A stretch of DNA of 64,000 nt from Kribbella pittospori (GCF_004331465.1 NZ_SJKB01000005.1:434001-498000), one strand, 5' to 3'; counted from the stretch's first letter, positions 8,511 to 17,894 are shown. Made by a program: numbers and translations. Notes: a model not told the origin generated them from the sequence alone.

Positions 8511-11500
8511 TTACCTCCGATGAGTACTGGCAGCCGCGCCGCACGCCGGAGACGTGGACGAGGCGGTCTGGGTCAGGGAGCCGAGCCGCCAGGTGAGTGG
8601 ACTGCCGTCCCAGGTGACCGCGACGCGACGCGGGCGCTGGAAGGGCAGGAACGAGACGGTTTGGCCACGGTCGGACGGGCCGGGGCTGAAGAAGTTGTCG
8701 CTGCCGACCGGAACCGGGATGTAGTAGTTGTTGGCGTTCGAGTAGCCGAAGTACGCCGTGTAGGTGCCGTCGGCAACGTTGCGTACGACGCAGGCAGCGG
8801 TCGGCTGCACCGGGTTGAACGCGGTCTCCTCTGGGCCGGCGGGCGGGTTGGCGACGGTCTTGGCCATCGGCGCGAAGGAGGCGTCGTCGACGAGCAGGTT
8901 GCCGGCGCCTGTCGTCGTGCTGATCCACCATTCGGCCTTGGTCAGCGTGCCGGTCCAGGAGACGTTCGTGTTGGCGGCCGAGATCCGCGTCCACCCGGTC
9001 GAGGTGACCGGTGCCGAGCCGAGCCGGATCGTCGTTGATCCGGTCGACGTGGTCAGCTTCAGACTGACCATGGCAGTGTCCGATCCGCTGGCCAGCCGGA
9101 CCCAGGCCGACGAATCGTAGAGTCCCCCGTTGGTGACCGGAACGCCTTGGGCCGGGCCGGCCCAGGCCGCTTCACGACCGGTCACCGACAGGTCGCCGCT
9201 ACCGGAGTGCGGGGTCGTCGATGCGTTCTTCAGGGTGCAGCTGCCGAGGCAGTACCACCCCGTCGTGGCCGACTGGTATTCCAGACTTCCGTTCCCCAAC
9301 ACCGACGGAGTCGGCAGAGTCGGCGCGATGGCCGGTGGACCCTGAGCCGGTGGCGGGGTGCCGTCCGTCGGAGTGATCGCGAGGTCGTCGAGTGTGCACT
9401 GGGCCGAGGTCGGGTTGGGGTTGGACCAGGCGAACGCCTGGACCCACTTCGTCCCGGTCGGTGGAGTGAAGGCCGCCAGCTTCTGTGTGTAGGCGCGTTC
9501 GTCGGCGTACGTGAGCGCGTACTGGAAGGTCGGCGTACCCGCGGTGGCTCCGCCGCGCACACCGACGTAGCACTGGGTGCCGCCGGCGTTGAGCCTCCCC
9601 CACCCGGACAGCAGGTAGCTCGTGCCGGGGGTGAGACCGGTGATGTTCTGCGTCACGCCCGATCCGGGCTCGAGCGCCAGCGCGGTGTGTCCGGTGTGCG
9701 CGTTCGCCGCCGTACCAGGGCCGGTGCCGAGCGAGGTCCAGCCGCGCGTGCCGCTCTCGAAGTCGCCGTCGCCGATCGGGTTGGGCGTGTCGGTGCGGAC
9801 GGTCGTGGCGACTCCGTCGGCGATGACCTTCACCGAGGCGCCGGCGGTGGTCGGCATCGCGACCTTCACCTGCTTCGAGATGCCGTTGACGGTGACCGTC
9901 ACCAGGTAGTCACCGAGGAAGCCGCGGGTGCCGAACGTTCCGGCGGCGGTCGTCTGCCCGTTCACGCTGGTGTGCCACTGGCGCTTGATCAGGTCTTCCC
10001 AGACCAGCCCGTTCGGCTTCGGCGACCAGTCGTCGTTGTAGAGCGCGACGCGCGGGTTGTAGATGTTCTTCGACCAGATGCCGAAGTTGCTGATCTGGTT
10101 GACGTTCGGGTTCGAGAACATCGCGGTCATGAAGTCACGGGTGTAGTCCGCCTGCAGTTGCAGGTCGTCGGTGTCCACGTCGAACTCGGTGATGGCGACC
10201 TTCACGCCGAGGCCGGCGAACTGGTCCACGATCGTCATCAGATCGTCCGGCGAGGTCAGCTGCATCCCGTTGAAGTGACTCTCGAAGCCGACCAGGTCGA
10301 TCGGCGTACCGGAGGACTTCATCGACTGGACCAGGTCGTAGACGTGGTCGCGGTGCCGCTTCTCCCAGCCGTTGTTCTCGACGATGCCGTAGTCGTTCAG
10401 TGCGAGCTCGGCGTTCGGATCGGCCTGGTGGGCGAGCCGGAACCAGGACGCGATCTCGTCCGGGCCGAGGATGTCCTGCACGTTGTGCTCGGAGTACGGT
10501 TCGTTCACCACGTCCCACTCGTCCACGATTCCGGCCAGGGCCGAGGCCTCGTCGGTGACGTGGGTGTTGATCCGGGCCCGGAGTGCGGCCGGGTCGTTCT
10601 GCAGCTTGACCAGGTCCGGCGGCATCACGCCCCACGACGGCCAGACCAGGTTGTGACCGCGGATCCGGATCCCGTGCTCCCGCATCCATTGCAGCGCCGG
10701 GAGCGTGATGGTCTCACGCTCGGTCGGCGTCTCCCAGTGGTTCCACTTCAGGTTGTTGCCCAGGGCCCCTTGGTTGAAGAGCGTCGACGCCTTGCTCTGG
10801 TACTGCTGCAGGTCGTTGCCGCTGATCCCGCCGGACGGATCGCCGATCAGTCGGGCGCCGTCCGATGCAGCACCGAACTTGAAGGCACTCGTCTGCTGCA
10901 CCGCCGATACAGTCGCACCGCTGATCGGATGACCGGTCGGGTCGACGACCGAGACGGCCAGGTTGCCCTTGCGGTACTGGTCGATCCGCGCATTGGCGTC
11001 GGCCCGCCAGGCGGCGTTCGCGTCGCGGCCCGCGTACGTCGCCTGCGGGTAGCCGGCCGGTGTCCCCTGCCCCCAGTCCTGCACCGAGACCCCGGCGATC
11101 TGGAACTTCTGAGCTCCGTACCCGAGCCACAGGTTCAAGTGTGCGGCGGTGGTTGTGCCCGCCGTGTAGGTGACGGCCGCGCGGAACGGGAACTCGAACT
11201 TCTGCCAGTCCGAGCCGTACAGCATCGCCGCGTTCAGCGACTTCTTGAACGGCGACCCGTCGGTCTCGAACACCAGATGCGCGTTACCGGTCGTGGCGCC
11301 CTGGGTCGGCTCGATCGAGCGTGCCCACAGGGTCGCGACCATCGCGTCGCCCATGGTCACGGTCGCAGCGGTCGGGACGCCGAGGGTGATCTCGTACTCG
11401 CCGTCGAGCCCCGGGCTCTGCGGTCCGTTCGGGACGGTGATCTCGAGGGCCTTGGTGAAGTTGGGATTCCCGGTGATCGGGACCTGCTGCGTGGCGTCGG

Positions 11501-11699
11501 TGGGAAGGCTCTTGAACTCGTTGAAGTTCGCGAGCGGGTCGCTCGGCAGCACCTCGAACGGCGCTGCGTCGGCCTGCGCGACCGGCTGGACGGCCACCGC
11601 CGCAACGACGGCCAGGACCACTGCGATGATCACTTTTCTGGACATGCCGATGGTCAGTTTTCTGGACACTCTGGCTCTGGCGAGCGGAAAGGGCCTCAT
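8511..11699 (-). CDS. Secreted multidomain GH10 endo-1,4-beta-xylanase
   Basis: A 1062-residue secreted enzyme. After an N-terminal signal sequence (residues ~1-45) comes a carbohydrate-binding jelly-roll-like region (to ~220) and a GH10 barrel (~270-570). The barrel has the acid/base motif WDVVNEP (Glu400) and the nucleophile motif ITEFD (Glu505). Two CBM4/9-like modules follow (~637-785 and ~800-945), then a C-terminal ~90-residue beta-rich domain (~965-1055, YTAYFGYSN...NYYIPVPVG...RGQTVSFLPF). The start at 11699 has GGAAGG upstream. An alternative start is the in-frame ATG 18 codons later. The signal region contains a short duplication (SRKLTIGMSRKVIIAV). It sits in the same operon as the importer, which fits xylan depolymerisation outside the cell. 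Confidence 0.93.
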   Translation of the reverse strand: MRPFPLARARVSRKLTIGMSRKVIIAVVLAVVAAVAVQPVAQADAAPFEVLPSDPLANFNEFKSLPTDATQQVPITGNPNFTKALEITVPNGPQSPGLDGEYEITLGVPTAATVTMGDAMVATLWARSIEPTQGATTGNAHLVFETDGSPFKKSLNAAMLYGSDWQKFEFPFRAAVTYTAGTTTAAHLNLWLGYGAQKFQIAGVSVQDWGQGTPAGYPQATYAGRDANAAWRADANARIDQYRKGNLAVSVVDPTGHPISGATVSAVQQTSAFKFGAASDGARLIGDPSGGISGNDLQQYQSKASTLFNQGALGNNLKWNHWETPTERETITLPALQWMREHGIRIRGHNLVWPSWGVMPPDLVKLQNDPAALRARINTHVTDEASALAGIVDEWDVVNEPYSEHNVQDILGPDEIASWFRLAHQADPNAELALNDYGIVENNGWEKRHRDHVYDLVQSMKSSGTPIDLVGFESHFNGMQLTSPDDLMTIVDQFAGLGVKVAITEFDVDTDDLQLQADYTRDFMTAMFSNPNVNQISNFGIWSKNIYNPRVALYNDDWSPKPNGLVWEDLIKRQWHTSVNGQTTAAGTFGTRGFLGDYLVTVTVNGISKQVKVAMPTTAGASVKVIADGVATTVRTDTPNPIGDGDFESGTRGWTSLGTGPGTAANAHTGHTALALEPGSGVTQNITGLTPGTSYLLSGWGRLNAGGTQCYVGVRGGATAGTPTFQYALTYADERAYTQKLAAFTPPTGTKWVQAFAWSNPNPTSAQCTLDDLAITPTDGTPPPAQGPPAIAPTLPTPSVLGNGSLEYQSATTGWYCLGSCTLKNASTTPHSGSGDLSVTGREAAWAGPAQGVPVTNGGLYDSSAWVRLASGSDTAMVSLKLTTSTGSTTIRLGSAPVTSTGWTRISAANTNVSWTGTLTKAEWWISTTTGAGNLLVDDASFAPMAKTVANPPAGPEETAFNPVQPTAACVVRNVADGTYTAYFGYSNANNYYIPVPVGSDNFFSPGPSDRGQTVSFLPFQRPRRVAVTWDGSPLTWRLGSLTQTASSTSPACGAAASTHRR

Positions 11700-11917
11700 G
11701 CTCCGGGTTCCTTCCAGAAGGCGCGCAGCATCGCCTGACCCGACGGCCGTCGGCCGGGGTCGGTGTGGTTACTGCCGCGGGTTCTGTGGGTGGGCGGCGC
11801 CGGATCAAGCGCCAGCAGTTCGTCTGCCAGGTCGGGCGGGACCTCGATCCGGAGGATCAGGCCTTGGTGGTCTGGGATCGTCCGCGCCGGCTGCGCGTGA
11901 CGGGCACCGGCCCGCAA
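11696..11917 (-). other. Possible small coding frame upstream of the xylanase
   Basis: A 73-codon frame on the minus strand ends with an ATGA overlap onto the xylanase start (11696-11699). Its first third overlaps the 3' end of the LacI gene. The non-overlapping part reads LRIEVPPDLADELLALDP and ends GQAMLRAFWKEPGA, which looks protein-like and keeps GC-rich third positions. No convincing ribosome site or start was found. It may be a coupling peptide, a gene remnant, or chance in GC-rich DNA. Low confidence. Confidence 0.2.
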
Positions 11918-12957
11918 CTCGCCCGGACGATCAGGCTGGTCGGCATGACGAGACGGGGCAGGTCGGCCGAGGGCTTCTCGCCGACCGGCTCCGCGTCGGT
12001 GCCGGGGTCGTCGTCGTTCGTCCCGATCTCGGACAGCAGGAGCTCGGCGGCCCGCTTGCCCATCTCGACGAACGGCTGCTGGATGGTGGTGAGTGGAGGC
12101 CGGATCTGTGCCGCCGACTCGATGTCGTCGAAGCCGAGCACCGACACGTCCTCCGGCACCCGCAGCCCCGCCTCGGCGGCCGCGGTCATCACGCCGTACG
12201 CCGTGACGTCGGACTGCGCGAACACCGCTGTCGGGCGCTGGTCGGCGGGCAGCGCGAACAGCTCGCGGGACCGCGCACGGATCTGCTCGGGCACGAAGTC
12301 ACCTGGCTTGGTGAGCTCGGGATCGGGCTGGATGCCGGCCTCGCGCAGAGCGTCCAGGTAGGCGCGGTAGCGGTCCTGGCAGCACCGGTAGCGCATCAGG
12401 CCTTGCACACAAGCGATGCGCTCGTGACCCAACTGCATCAGGTGGTCCATCGCCGTCCGGGCACCGTCGTAGTTGTCGGCGGTGACCGAGGGCAGGGCCA
12501 CATCGGCATCGATGGTGTTCACCAGGACGACGGGCATGCCCTCCTGGTGGAGCTGGACGAGCGGCTCGAGCGGCTGTTCGTGGCTGACCACGAGCAGACC
12601 CGAGGACATGCTCGAGGTCAGGACCCGGTCGATCAGCGAGCCGTAGTCGCGGTCGTTGGTCGCCGTGTACAGGATGATGTCGAACCCGTGCTGCTCGGTC
12701 ACGGCCGCCACCCCGAGGTTGATCGAGGCAACCATGTGCCAGGACAGGCCGGGCACGACCATGCCGATCAGCCGCGTGCTGCCCTTGGCCAGGGCGGTCG
12801 CCGCGAAGCTCGGCACGTACCGGTTCCGGCGCATCACCGCGAGCACGTGCCGCCGGGTCGCCGGGTCCACCTTCGGGCTGTTGTTCAGCACCAGCGAGAC
12901 GGTGGACTTGGACAGGCCGGACAGCGCGGCGATGTCGCGAATCGTCAGCTTCGCCAT
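11857..12957 (-). CDS. LacI family transcriptional repressor of the xylan locus
   Basis: A 366-residue LacI regulator. The N-terminal helix-turn-helix (LTIRDIAALSGLSKSTVSLVLNN) is followed by the hinge region and a periplasmic-binding-protein-like effector domain. The start at 12957 is preceded by GGGAGGGG. A 13-codon upstream extension is less likely. It is the first gene of the minus-strand operon that continues into the xylanase and importer. A 22-bp perfect palindrome lies 22-43 nt upstream of its start, and a near copy lies before the divergent glycosidase. This fits autorepression and control of both transcripts. The effector is probably an imported oligosaccharide (inference). Confidence 0.92.
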   Translation of the reverse strand: MAKLTIRDIAALSGLSKSTVSLVLNNSPKVDPATRRHVLAVMRRNRYVPSFAATALAKGSTRLIGMVVPGLSWHMVASINLGVAAVTEQHGFDIILYTATNDRDYGSLIDRVLTSSMSSGLLVVSHEQPLEPLVQLHQEGMPVVLVNTIDADVALPSVTADNYDGARTAMDHLMQLGHERIACVQGLMRYRCCQDRYRAYLDALREAGIQPDPELTKPGDFVPEQIRARSRELFALPADQRPTAVFAQSDVTAYGVMTAAAEAGLRVPEDVSVLGFDDIESAAQIRPPLTTIQQPFVEMGKRAAELLLSEIGTNDDDPGTDAEPVGEKPSADLPRLVMPTSLIVRASCGPVPVTRSRRGRSQTTKA

Positions 12958-12978
12958 CCGGCCCCTCCCTTGATCGTG

Positions 12979-13000
12979 GCCGTTGGACTGGTCCAACGGC
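12979..13000. promoter_or_regulatory. Palindromic operator, probable LacI-family site 1
   Basis: Perfect inverted repeat with 10-bp arms (GCCGTTGGAC and its complement) around a 2-bp TG centre. It sits just upstream of the LacI gene ribosome site. Even-length, GC-centred symmetry of this kind is typical of LacI-family operators. Confidence 0.7.
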
Positions 13001-13112
13001 TGTGCACCGGAACGTAACAGCGCGCCCGATCCACGTCAACAGGCAGTACGCCATCGTTTCCACCGCGAGGCATTGCCCTGTCACCGGTTGTCGTGCCACC
13101 ATCGAGCCACCG

Positions 13113-13130
13113 TGTTGGACCGGTCCTACG
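13113..13130. promoter_or_regulatory. Palindromic operator, probable LacI-family site 2
   Basis: TGTTGGACCGGTCCTACG matches the core 18 bp of site 1 at 15 positions and keeps the GTTGGAC/GTCC symmetry. It lies 124 nt before the divergent glycosidase start, so one repressor could control both directions. The rest of the 296-bp spacer (12958-13253) shows no other clear element. Confidence 0.6.
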
Positions 13131-13253
13131 CAGGCCGGGATCACCTGCCGGGATCGGTCCGGCACGGCTCTCACCCGTGCTCGGCCGCAAACCATTGCGC
13201 GTATGCCGATTGCCTCTGCCAGCTCGTTCACCCGTGTCACCGGAAGGCCGCCC

Positions 13254-15197
13254 ATGCCGCCGTACTCGCTCGACGACTTCTCCTTCGACCTGCGCCGCGC
13301 CGTACCCCCAGCCGAGATCTGGGTCGGCAGCGGCACCGGGACGGTCACCCAACTGACCGGCACGGTGTGCGGGGTCGGTGGGTGGTTCGCTCCCCCGTAC
13401 GCCGCCCCGGACAGCCGGCTGACGGTCTCGTTCGAGATCGACGGGCGGTCGATCGTTGATGCAGCCCGGCCGGGCGCGGGCGACCGCGGGCTGCTTCCCA
13501 CTGGTGGAACGTGGCGGCCCGACCGCCTCACTCGGCGCGGCACCTACCACCACTACGCCGATGGGGAGCTCGTCTCGCTGGCTGTCGAATCCAAGCTGAC
13601 GCCGCGGCACGGCTCCCCCGGCTACGAGCTCGTCCTCACGATCAGCAACCGCACGGGGAACACCCACGAGGTTGTGATCGAGCCGGAGCTGTCAGCTGCC
13701 CGAGCCCGCCGTGTCCCGCTGTCCGATTGGGGCTGGGTGCCGCCCGAGGCCGGCTCCGACGACGCCATCACGTTGACTCATGACGCCCTGACCGCGACCG
13801 TCGAGCCGCACGGCTCGGTCACGTTCACCCTCGGCGTCGGCACCACCGATGCGCCGACCACCGACACCTTGCGCGTTTGGGAGTCCCGGGTGGCACAAGC
13901 TGTCGGTCATCTCCCGACTGTCACCTCGGACATTCCCGGACTCGAGCAGTACTACCGGCGTTCGCTGGCCAGCGGTCTCGTGTGCTGGTGGGATCACCCG
14001 GAATTCGTCACCACGCCGTTCATCGCGACGTCCGGCCTCGACGGCGGCGCGCTCTGTGCCTATGCCTGGGACACCGGCGGCTACGCCCCGAACGTCCTCA
14101 GCCTGATGCTCGGCGACGACGTGCTGTCGATCATCGAGTCGTTGCTCGAAGCCGATCTCACTGACCGCTACGCGATCGCCCCCGACGGCACGGGACTCGG
14201 CGTCGCCTACGCGTACAGCGGCTGGTCCCTGGTGGCGCTCGCCCGCTCGGCCGCGGCCGAGCGGTCCCTCGACCCGGCACTCGTCGCCCGGCTGTACGAC
14301 GTACTGATCACGCTCGACAAGGGGTTCCAGCCCGACGACCAGACCGGCGTACTGCGGGACTACGGCGACCAGAGCAACCTGCTCGAGATGCGGGGGTCGG
14401 GCTGGGAGCATGTCGTCGCCAGTCCGAACGGCGAGCGGGCCTGGGCACTCGAGACGCTGGCGGAGCTCTCCGACGTCACAGGCGCCGCATTGCCGGCTGA
14501 CGAGTTGCGGGAGTCCGCGCAACAGATCCGGAGCGAGGTGATCCGGCAACTATGGGACAGCGAGGCGGGATGGTTTCGCAGCCGCTACCCCGACGGTCAC
14601 ACCGAACTCGCGTATTCGATCCAAGCGTTCGACGTACTGCGCTCCGGCGCCTGTCCACCTGACGTCGCCGATGCGCTGGTCAAGCAGCTGCGACCCGGCG
14701 CATTCCTCGGTGAGTACGGCGTCAGCAGTGTTAGTGCCGAGGATGAACGTCACTACGAGACCGCCGACATCGACTGGTCAGGCGCCGGCGCGTACACCGG
14801 CGAAGGTCCCCAACTCGCACTCACCCTGTGGGAACAGGGCCGGCCCGAGGTCGCCTGGGATGTCCTGCGCCGCCTGCTCTGGATGGGCGAGCACTACCCG
14901 TACTTTCCCCAGGACCACTACTGCGACAAGCCAGGCGCACCCGCCACCGGCCGCCGCATCAACATCATCGCCGGCCTCGCGGGCGCCGAAGCCATCCTCA
15001 CCGGCCTCGCCGGCATCCGCCCACACCCCGACGGCTCACTTCACATCAACCCGAACCCAGTTGCCGCCGGCACCATCGAACTCCGCGGCCTCGCTTACCG
15101 GGACCACACGATCGATGTAGTGATCGCACCCGGCCACACCGAGATCACCGTCGACGGCCGCCCGGTCAGTCCAGGCCAGGTCGTCCCGCCAAGATGA
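13254..15197 (+). CDS. Cytoplasmic six-hairpin (MGH1-like) glycoside hydrolase
   Basis: A 647-residue protein without signal peptide. An N-terminal beta-sandwich region (~1-210) precedes an (alpha/alpha)6-barrel region (WWDHPEFVTTPFIATSG, YAWDTGGYAPN, YSGWSLVALA, GEYGVSS, GAYTGEGPQLAL) of the kind in trehalase, GH63 and related glycosidases. A small C-terminal beta domain follows. The ATG at 13254 has GGAAGG 6 nt upstream. Several upstream in-frame starts lack a ribosome site. It is divergent from the LacI gene and probably cleaves imported oligosaccharides. The precise bond specificity is unknown. Its 3' end overlaps the convergent HAD gene by 32 bp. Confidence 0.8.
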   Translation: MPPYSLDDFSFDLRRAVPPAEIWVGSGTGTVTQLTGTVCGVGGWFAPPYAAPDSRLTVSFEIDGRSIVDAARPGAGDRGLLPTGGTWRPDRLTRRGTYHHYADGELVSLAVESKLTPRHGSPGYELVLTISNRTGNTHEVVIEPELSAARARRVPLSDWGWVPPEAGSDDAITLTHDALTATVEPHGSVTFTLGVGTTDAPTTDTLRVWESRVAQAVGHLPTVTSDIPGLEQYYRRSLASGLVCWWDHPEFVTTPFIATSGLDGGALCAYAWDTGGYAPNVLSLMLGDDVLSIIESLLEADLTDRYAIAPDGTGLGVAYAYSGWSLVALARSAAAERSLDPALVARLYDVLITLDKGFQPDDQTGVLRDYGDQSNLLEMRGSGWEHVVASPNGERAWALETLAELSDVTGAALPADELRESAQQIRSEVIRQLWDSEAGWFRSRYPDGHTELAYSIQAFDVLRSGACPPDVADALVKQLRPGAFLGEYGVSSVSAEDERHYETADIDWSGAGAYTGEGPQLALTLWEQGRPEVAWDVLRRLLWMGEHYPYFPQDHYCDKPGAPATGRRINIIAGLAGAEAILTGLAGIRPHPDGSLHINPNPVAAGTIELRGLAYRDHTIDVVIAPGHTEITVDGRPVSPGQVVPPR

Positions 15198-15810
15198 TCG
15201 GGAACGCTTCGACCACAGACTCGACCTGATGATCCGCCCGCGGCACGTCGACGGAGTGACGGTTGCCGACCCGGATCGTCCGTAACCCGGCGTTGATACC
15301 ACCCGCAATGTCGTGCGCCGGATGATCGCCAACCATCCACCCGCCCTCCAGCGACGCACCAACCTCCTCGGCAGCCATCGCGAAGATCCGCGCATCAGGC
15401 TTCCGCACCCCCACCGCCTCCGAAATGCAGCAATGGTCCACCACATCAGCAATCCCGGTATGCGCAAGCTTCCGGCTCTGCTGAACCACCCCACCGTTCG
15501 TCACCACAACCACCCGCCACCCCGCCGTCCGCAACGACGCCAACCCCTCCACCACGGCCGGCTCGACCCACGCAAACGACGGATGCTCCCGGTCATACTC
15601 GTCAACCGAGATCGCAACCCCGAACCGCTCCCGAAACCGCTCGAACAACTCACCCCGAGGCGTGAACCCACCGTTGTCCTGAGCAACCAACCACTCAACC
15701 GCGCCGACATCGAGCCCGGCCCGCTCCACCCACCACCGAGCCCAGGCCAGGAACGCGCCGTCCCGATCGATCAACGTGTTGTCGAGATCAAAACAGGCCA
15801 GCCGAGCCAT
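15166..15810 (-). CDS. HAD family hydrolase (phosphatase-like)
   Basis: A 214-residue haloacid dehalogenase-type protein. It has the nucleophile motif FDLDNTLID (Asp8/Asp10), motif II VVVTNGG, a lysine in VRKPDARIF and the acidic motif MVGDHPAHDIAGG. All four HAD motifs are intact, so phosphatase activity on a small metabolite is likely. It is coupled to parE by a TGATG stop/start overlap. The tail lies over the 3' end of the glycosidase gene on the other strand. Confidence 0.85.
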   Translation of the reverse strand: MARLACFDLDNTLIDRDGAFLAWARWWVERAGLDVGAVEWLVAQDNGGFTPRGELFERFRERFGVAISVDEYDREHPSFAWVEPAVVEGLASLRTAGWRVVVVTNGGVVQQSRKLAHTGIADVVDHCCISEAVGVRKPDARIFAMAAEEVGASLEGGWMVGDHPAHDIAGGINAGLRTIRVGNRHSVDVPRADHQVESVVEAFPIILAGRPGLD

Positions 15811-17894
15811 CAGACGTCGATGCGGTTCTCGTCCAGTTCGTAGGCGCCTTGGACCAGGAACTCCTTGCGGGGGGCTACGTCGTTGCCCATCAGGAGGTCG
15901 AAGACCTGGGCGGCGGCTTCGCCGTCGTCGACGGTGATGCGCCGCAGGGTGCGGTGGCGCGGGTCCATGGTGGTTTCGGCCAGCTGGTCGGCGTCCATTT
16001 CACCGAGACCCTTGTAGCGCTGCGGTGGCTCCTTCCAGCGGACGCCCTTCTTCATCAGTTCGGCCGTCTTGCGCTGGTACTCCGCGTCGCTGTAGGTGTA
16101 CAGGAACTTGTCCTGGCCCTTCTTCGGGTTCGTCAGCTCGAACCGGTGCAGCGGCGGTACGGCGGTGTAGACCCGGCCGGCGTCGACCAGCGGCCGCATG
16201 TAGCGGAAGAACAGCGTCGCCAGCAGGCAGCGGATGTGGGCACCGTCGGAGTCGGCGTCCGCCATGAAGATGATCTTGCCGTAGCGGACCTGCTCGATGT
16301 CGAAGCTGCGGCCCGAGCCGGCGCCGACCACCTGGATGATCGAGGCGCACTCGGTGTTCTTCAGCATGTCGCCGACCGACGCCTTCTGCACGTTCAGGAT
16401 CTTGCCCCGGATCGGCAGTAGCGCCTGAAACTCCGAGCTGCGCGCGAGCTTCGCCGTACCGAGGGCCGAATCACCCTCGACGATGAACAGCTCGGACCGG
16501 TCGACGTCGTTGCTGCGGCAGTCGGCCAGCTTGGCCGGCAGCGCCGACGACTCCAGCGCGGTCTTGCGCCGCTGCAGCTCACGATGCTGACGAGCGGCCA
16601 CGCGCGTCCGGGACGCGGCCACAACCTTCTCCAGCACTGCGCGTGCCTGCGCCTTGTGCTCGCGCTTGTTCGAGGTGAGGAACGCCTCCAGCTCGCTCTG
16701 CACCACCTTCGCGACGATCCGCGAAGCGGCCGGCGTCCCGAGCACCTCCTTGGTCTGCCCGTCGAACTGCGGCTCGGCCAGCCGGACCGTGACGACCGAG
16801 GTCAGACCCTCGAGTACGTCGTCCTTGATGATCTCCTCGCCGTTCTTCAGCAGGCGAGTGCCATCCAGCGCGTTGGTGAAGCTCTTCGACAGCGCCCGCT
16901 CGAAGCCCGCCACGTGCGTGCCGCCCTTGGGCGTGGACACGATGTTCACGAACGAGCGGACCTCGGTCTCGTATCCGTCGCCCCAGCGGACCGCGATATC
17001 GACGTCCAAGTCCCGCTCGACGTCGGTCGGCGTCATGTGCCCAGCGTCGTCGAGCATCGGGACGGTCTCGGTGAAGTGGCCGGTCCCGGTCAGCCGGACG
17101 ACGTCGGTGACCTTCTGGTCGGTGGCCAGGAACTCGCAGAACTCGCTGATCCCGCCGTCGTGCTTGAAGTGCTCCTCGGTGACCTCGTCGCCACGCTCGT
17201 CCCGGATCACCAGCAGCAGACCCGGCACCAGGAACGACGTCTGCCGCGCCCGGGTGACCAGCTCGTCGTAGTTGAAGGCGGCGTCGCGGGTGAAGACCTG
17301 CCGGTCCGCCCAGTACCGGATCCGGGTGCCGGTGACGCCCTTCTTCGCGCGGCCGGCCTTCCGCAGGCCCTTCGCCGGGGTGAAGCTCGCGCTCGCGCCC
17401 TCGGCGTCGAACTCGCCGGCGACACCGCGCCGGAACGAGGTGGTCCAGACCGTGCCACCTCGGTCGACCTCGACGTCCAGCCGCGCGGACAGCGCGTTCA
17501 CCACCGAGGCGCCGACACCGTGCAGACCACCGGAGGCGTTGTACGACCCGCCGCCGAACTTGCCGCCGGCGTGCAGTTTGGTGAACACCACCTCGACACC
17601 GCTGAGCTTGGTCTTCGGCTCGATGTCGACCGGGATGCCGCGGGCGCGGTCCTTCACCTCGACCGAGCCGTCCTTGTACAGGACGACGTCGATGCGGTCG
17701 CCGTGGCCGGCCAGGGCCTCGTCGACGGAGTTGTCGATGATCTCCCACAGGCAGTGCATCAGGCCGCGGCTGTCGGTGGACCCGATGTACATACCGGGCC
17801 GCTTCCGGACCGCCTCGAGTCCCTCGAGGACGAGCAGGTTGCGGGCGTTGTACGTCGGGTCTAGCTCTGTACTGCGAGGCGTCGGGGCGGCCAC
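15810..17894 (-). CDS. parE: Type IIA topoisomerase ATPase subunit (ParE / GyrB-like)
   Basis: A 694-residue B subunit. It has the GHKL ATPase (IIDNSVDEALAG, GGLHGVGASVVNALS) and a transducer domain. The TOPRIM domain has EGDSA (Glu473) and the metal-binding DADSDG, and the C-terminus has the usual PRKEFL...DENRIDV ending. It works with an A subunit not present here to relax or decatenate DNA. The start has AAGGAG upstream. The nearby DUF7455-like gene recalls the parE neighbourhood I remember from Streptomyces. A second GyrB paralogue cannot be ruled out from this window alone. Confidence 0.9.
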   Translation of the reverse strand: MAAPTPRSTELDPTYNARNLLVLEGLEAVRKRPGMYIGSTDSRGLMHCLWEIIDNSVDEALAGHGDRIDVVLYKDGSVEVKDRARGIPVDIEPKTKLSGVEVVFTKLHAGGKFGGGSYNASGGLHGVGASVVNALSARLDVEVDRGGTVWTTSFRRGVAGEFDAEGASASFTPAKGLRKAGRAKKGVTGTRIRYWADRQVFTRDAAFNYDELVTRARQTSFLVPGLLLVIRDERGDEVTEEHFKHDGGISEFCEFLATDQKVTDVVRLTGTGHFTETVPMLDDAGHMTPTDVERDLDVDIAVRWGDGYETEVRSFVNIVSTPKGGTHVAGFERALSKSFTNALDGTRLLKNGEEIIKDDVLEGLTSVVTVRLAEPQFDGQTKEVLGTPAASRIVAKVVQSELEAFLTSNKREHKAQARAVLEKVVAASRTRVAARQHRELQRRKTALESSALPAKLADCRSNDVDRSELFIVEGDSALGTAKLARSSEFQALLPIRGKILNVQKASVGDMLKNTECASIIQVVGAGSGRSFDIEQVRYGKIIFMADADSDGAHIRCLLATLFFRYMRPLVDAGRVYTAVPPLHRFELTNPKKGQDKFLYTYSDAEYQRKTAELMKKGVRWKEPPQRYKGLGEMDADQLAETTMDPRHRTLRRITVDDGEAAAQVFDLLMGNDVAPRKEFLVQGAYELDENRIDV

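Noticed and set aside
9147..11738. Open frame of 863 codons on the plus strand opposite the xylanase
   Set aside because: Antisense of a gene with clear GH10 motifs; composition is typical of a mirror frame.
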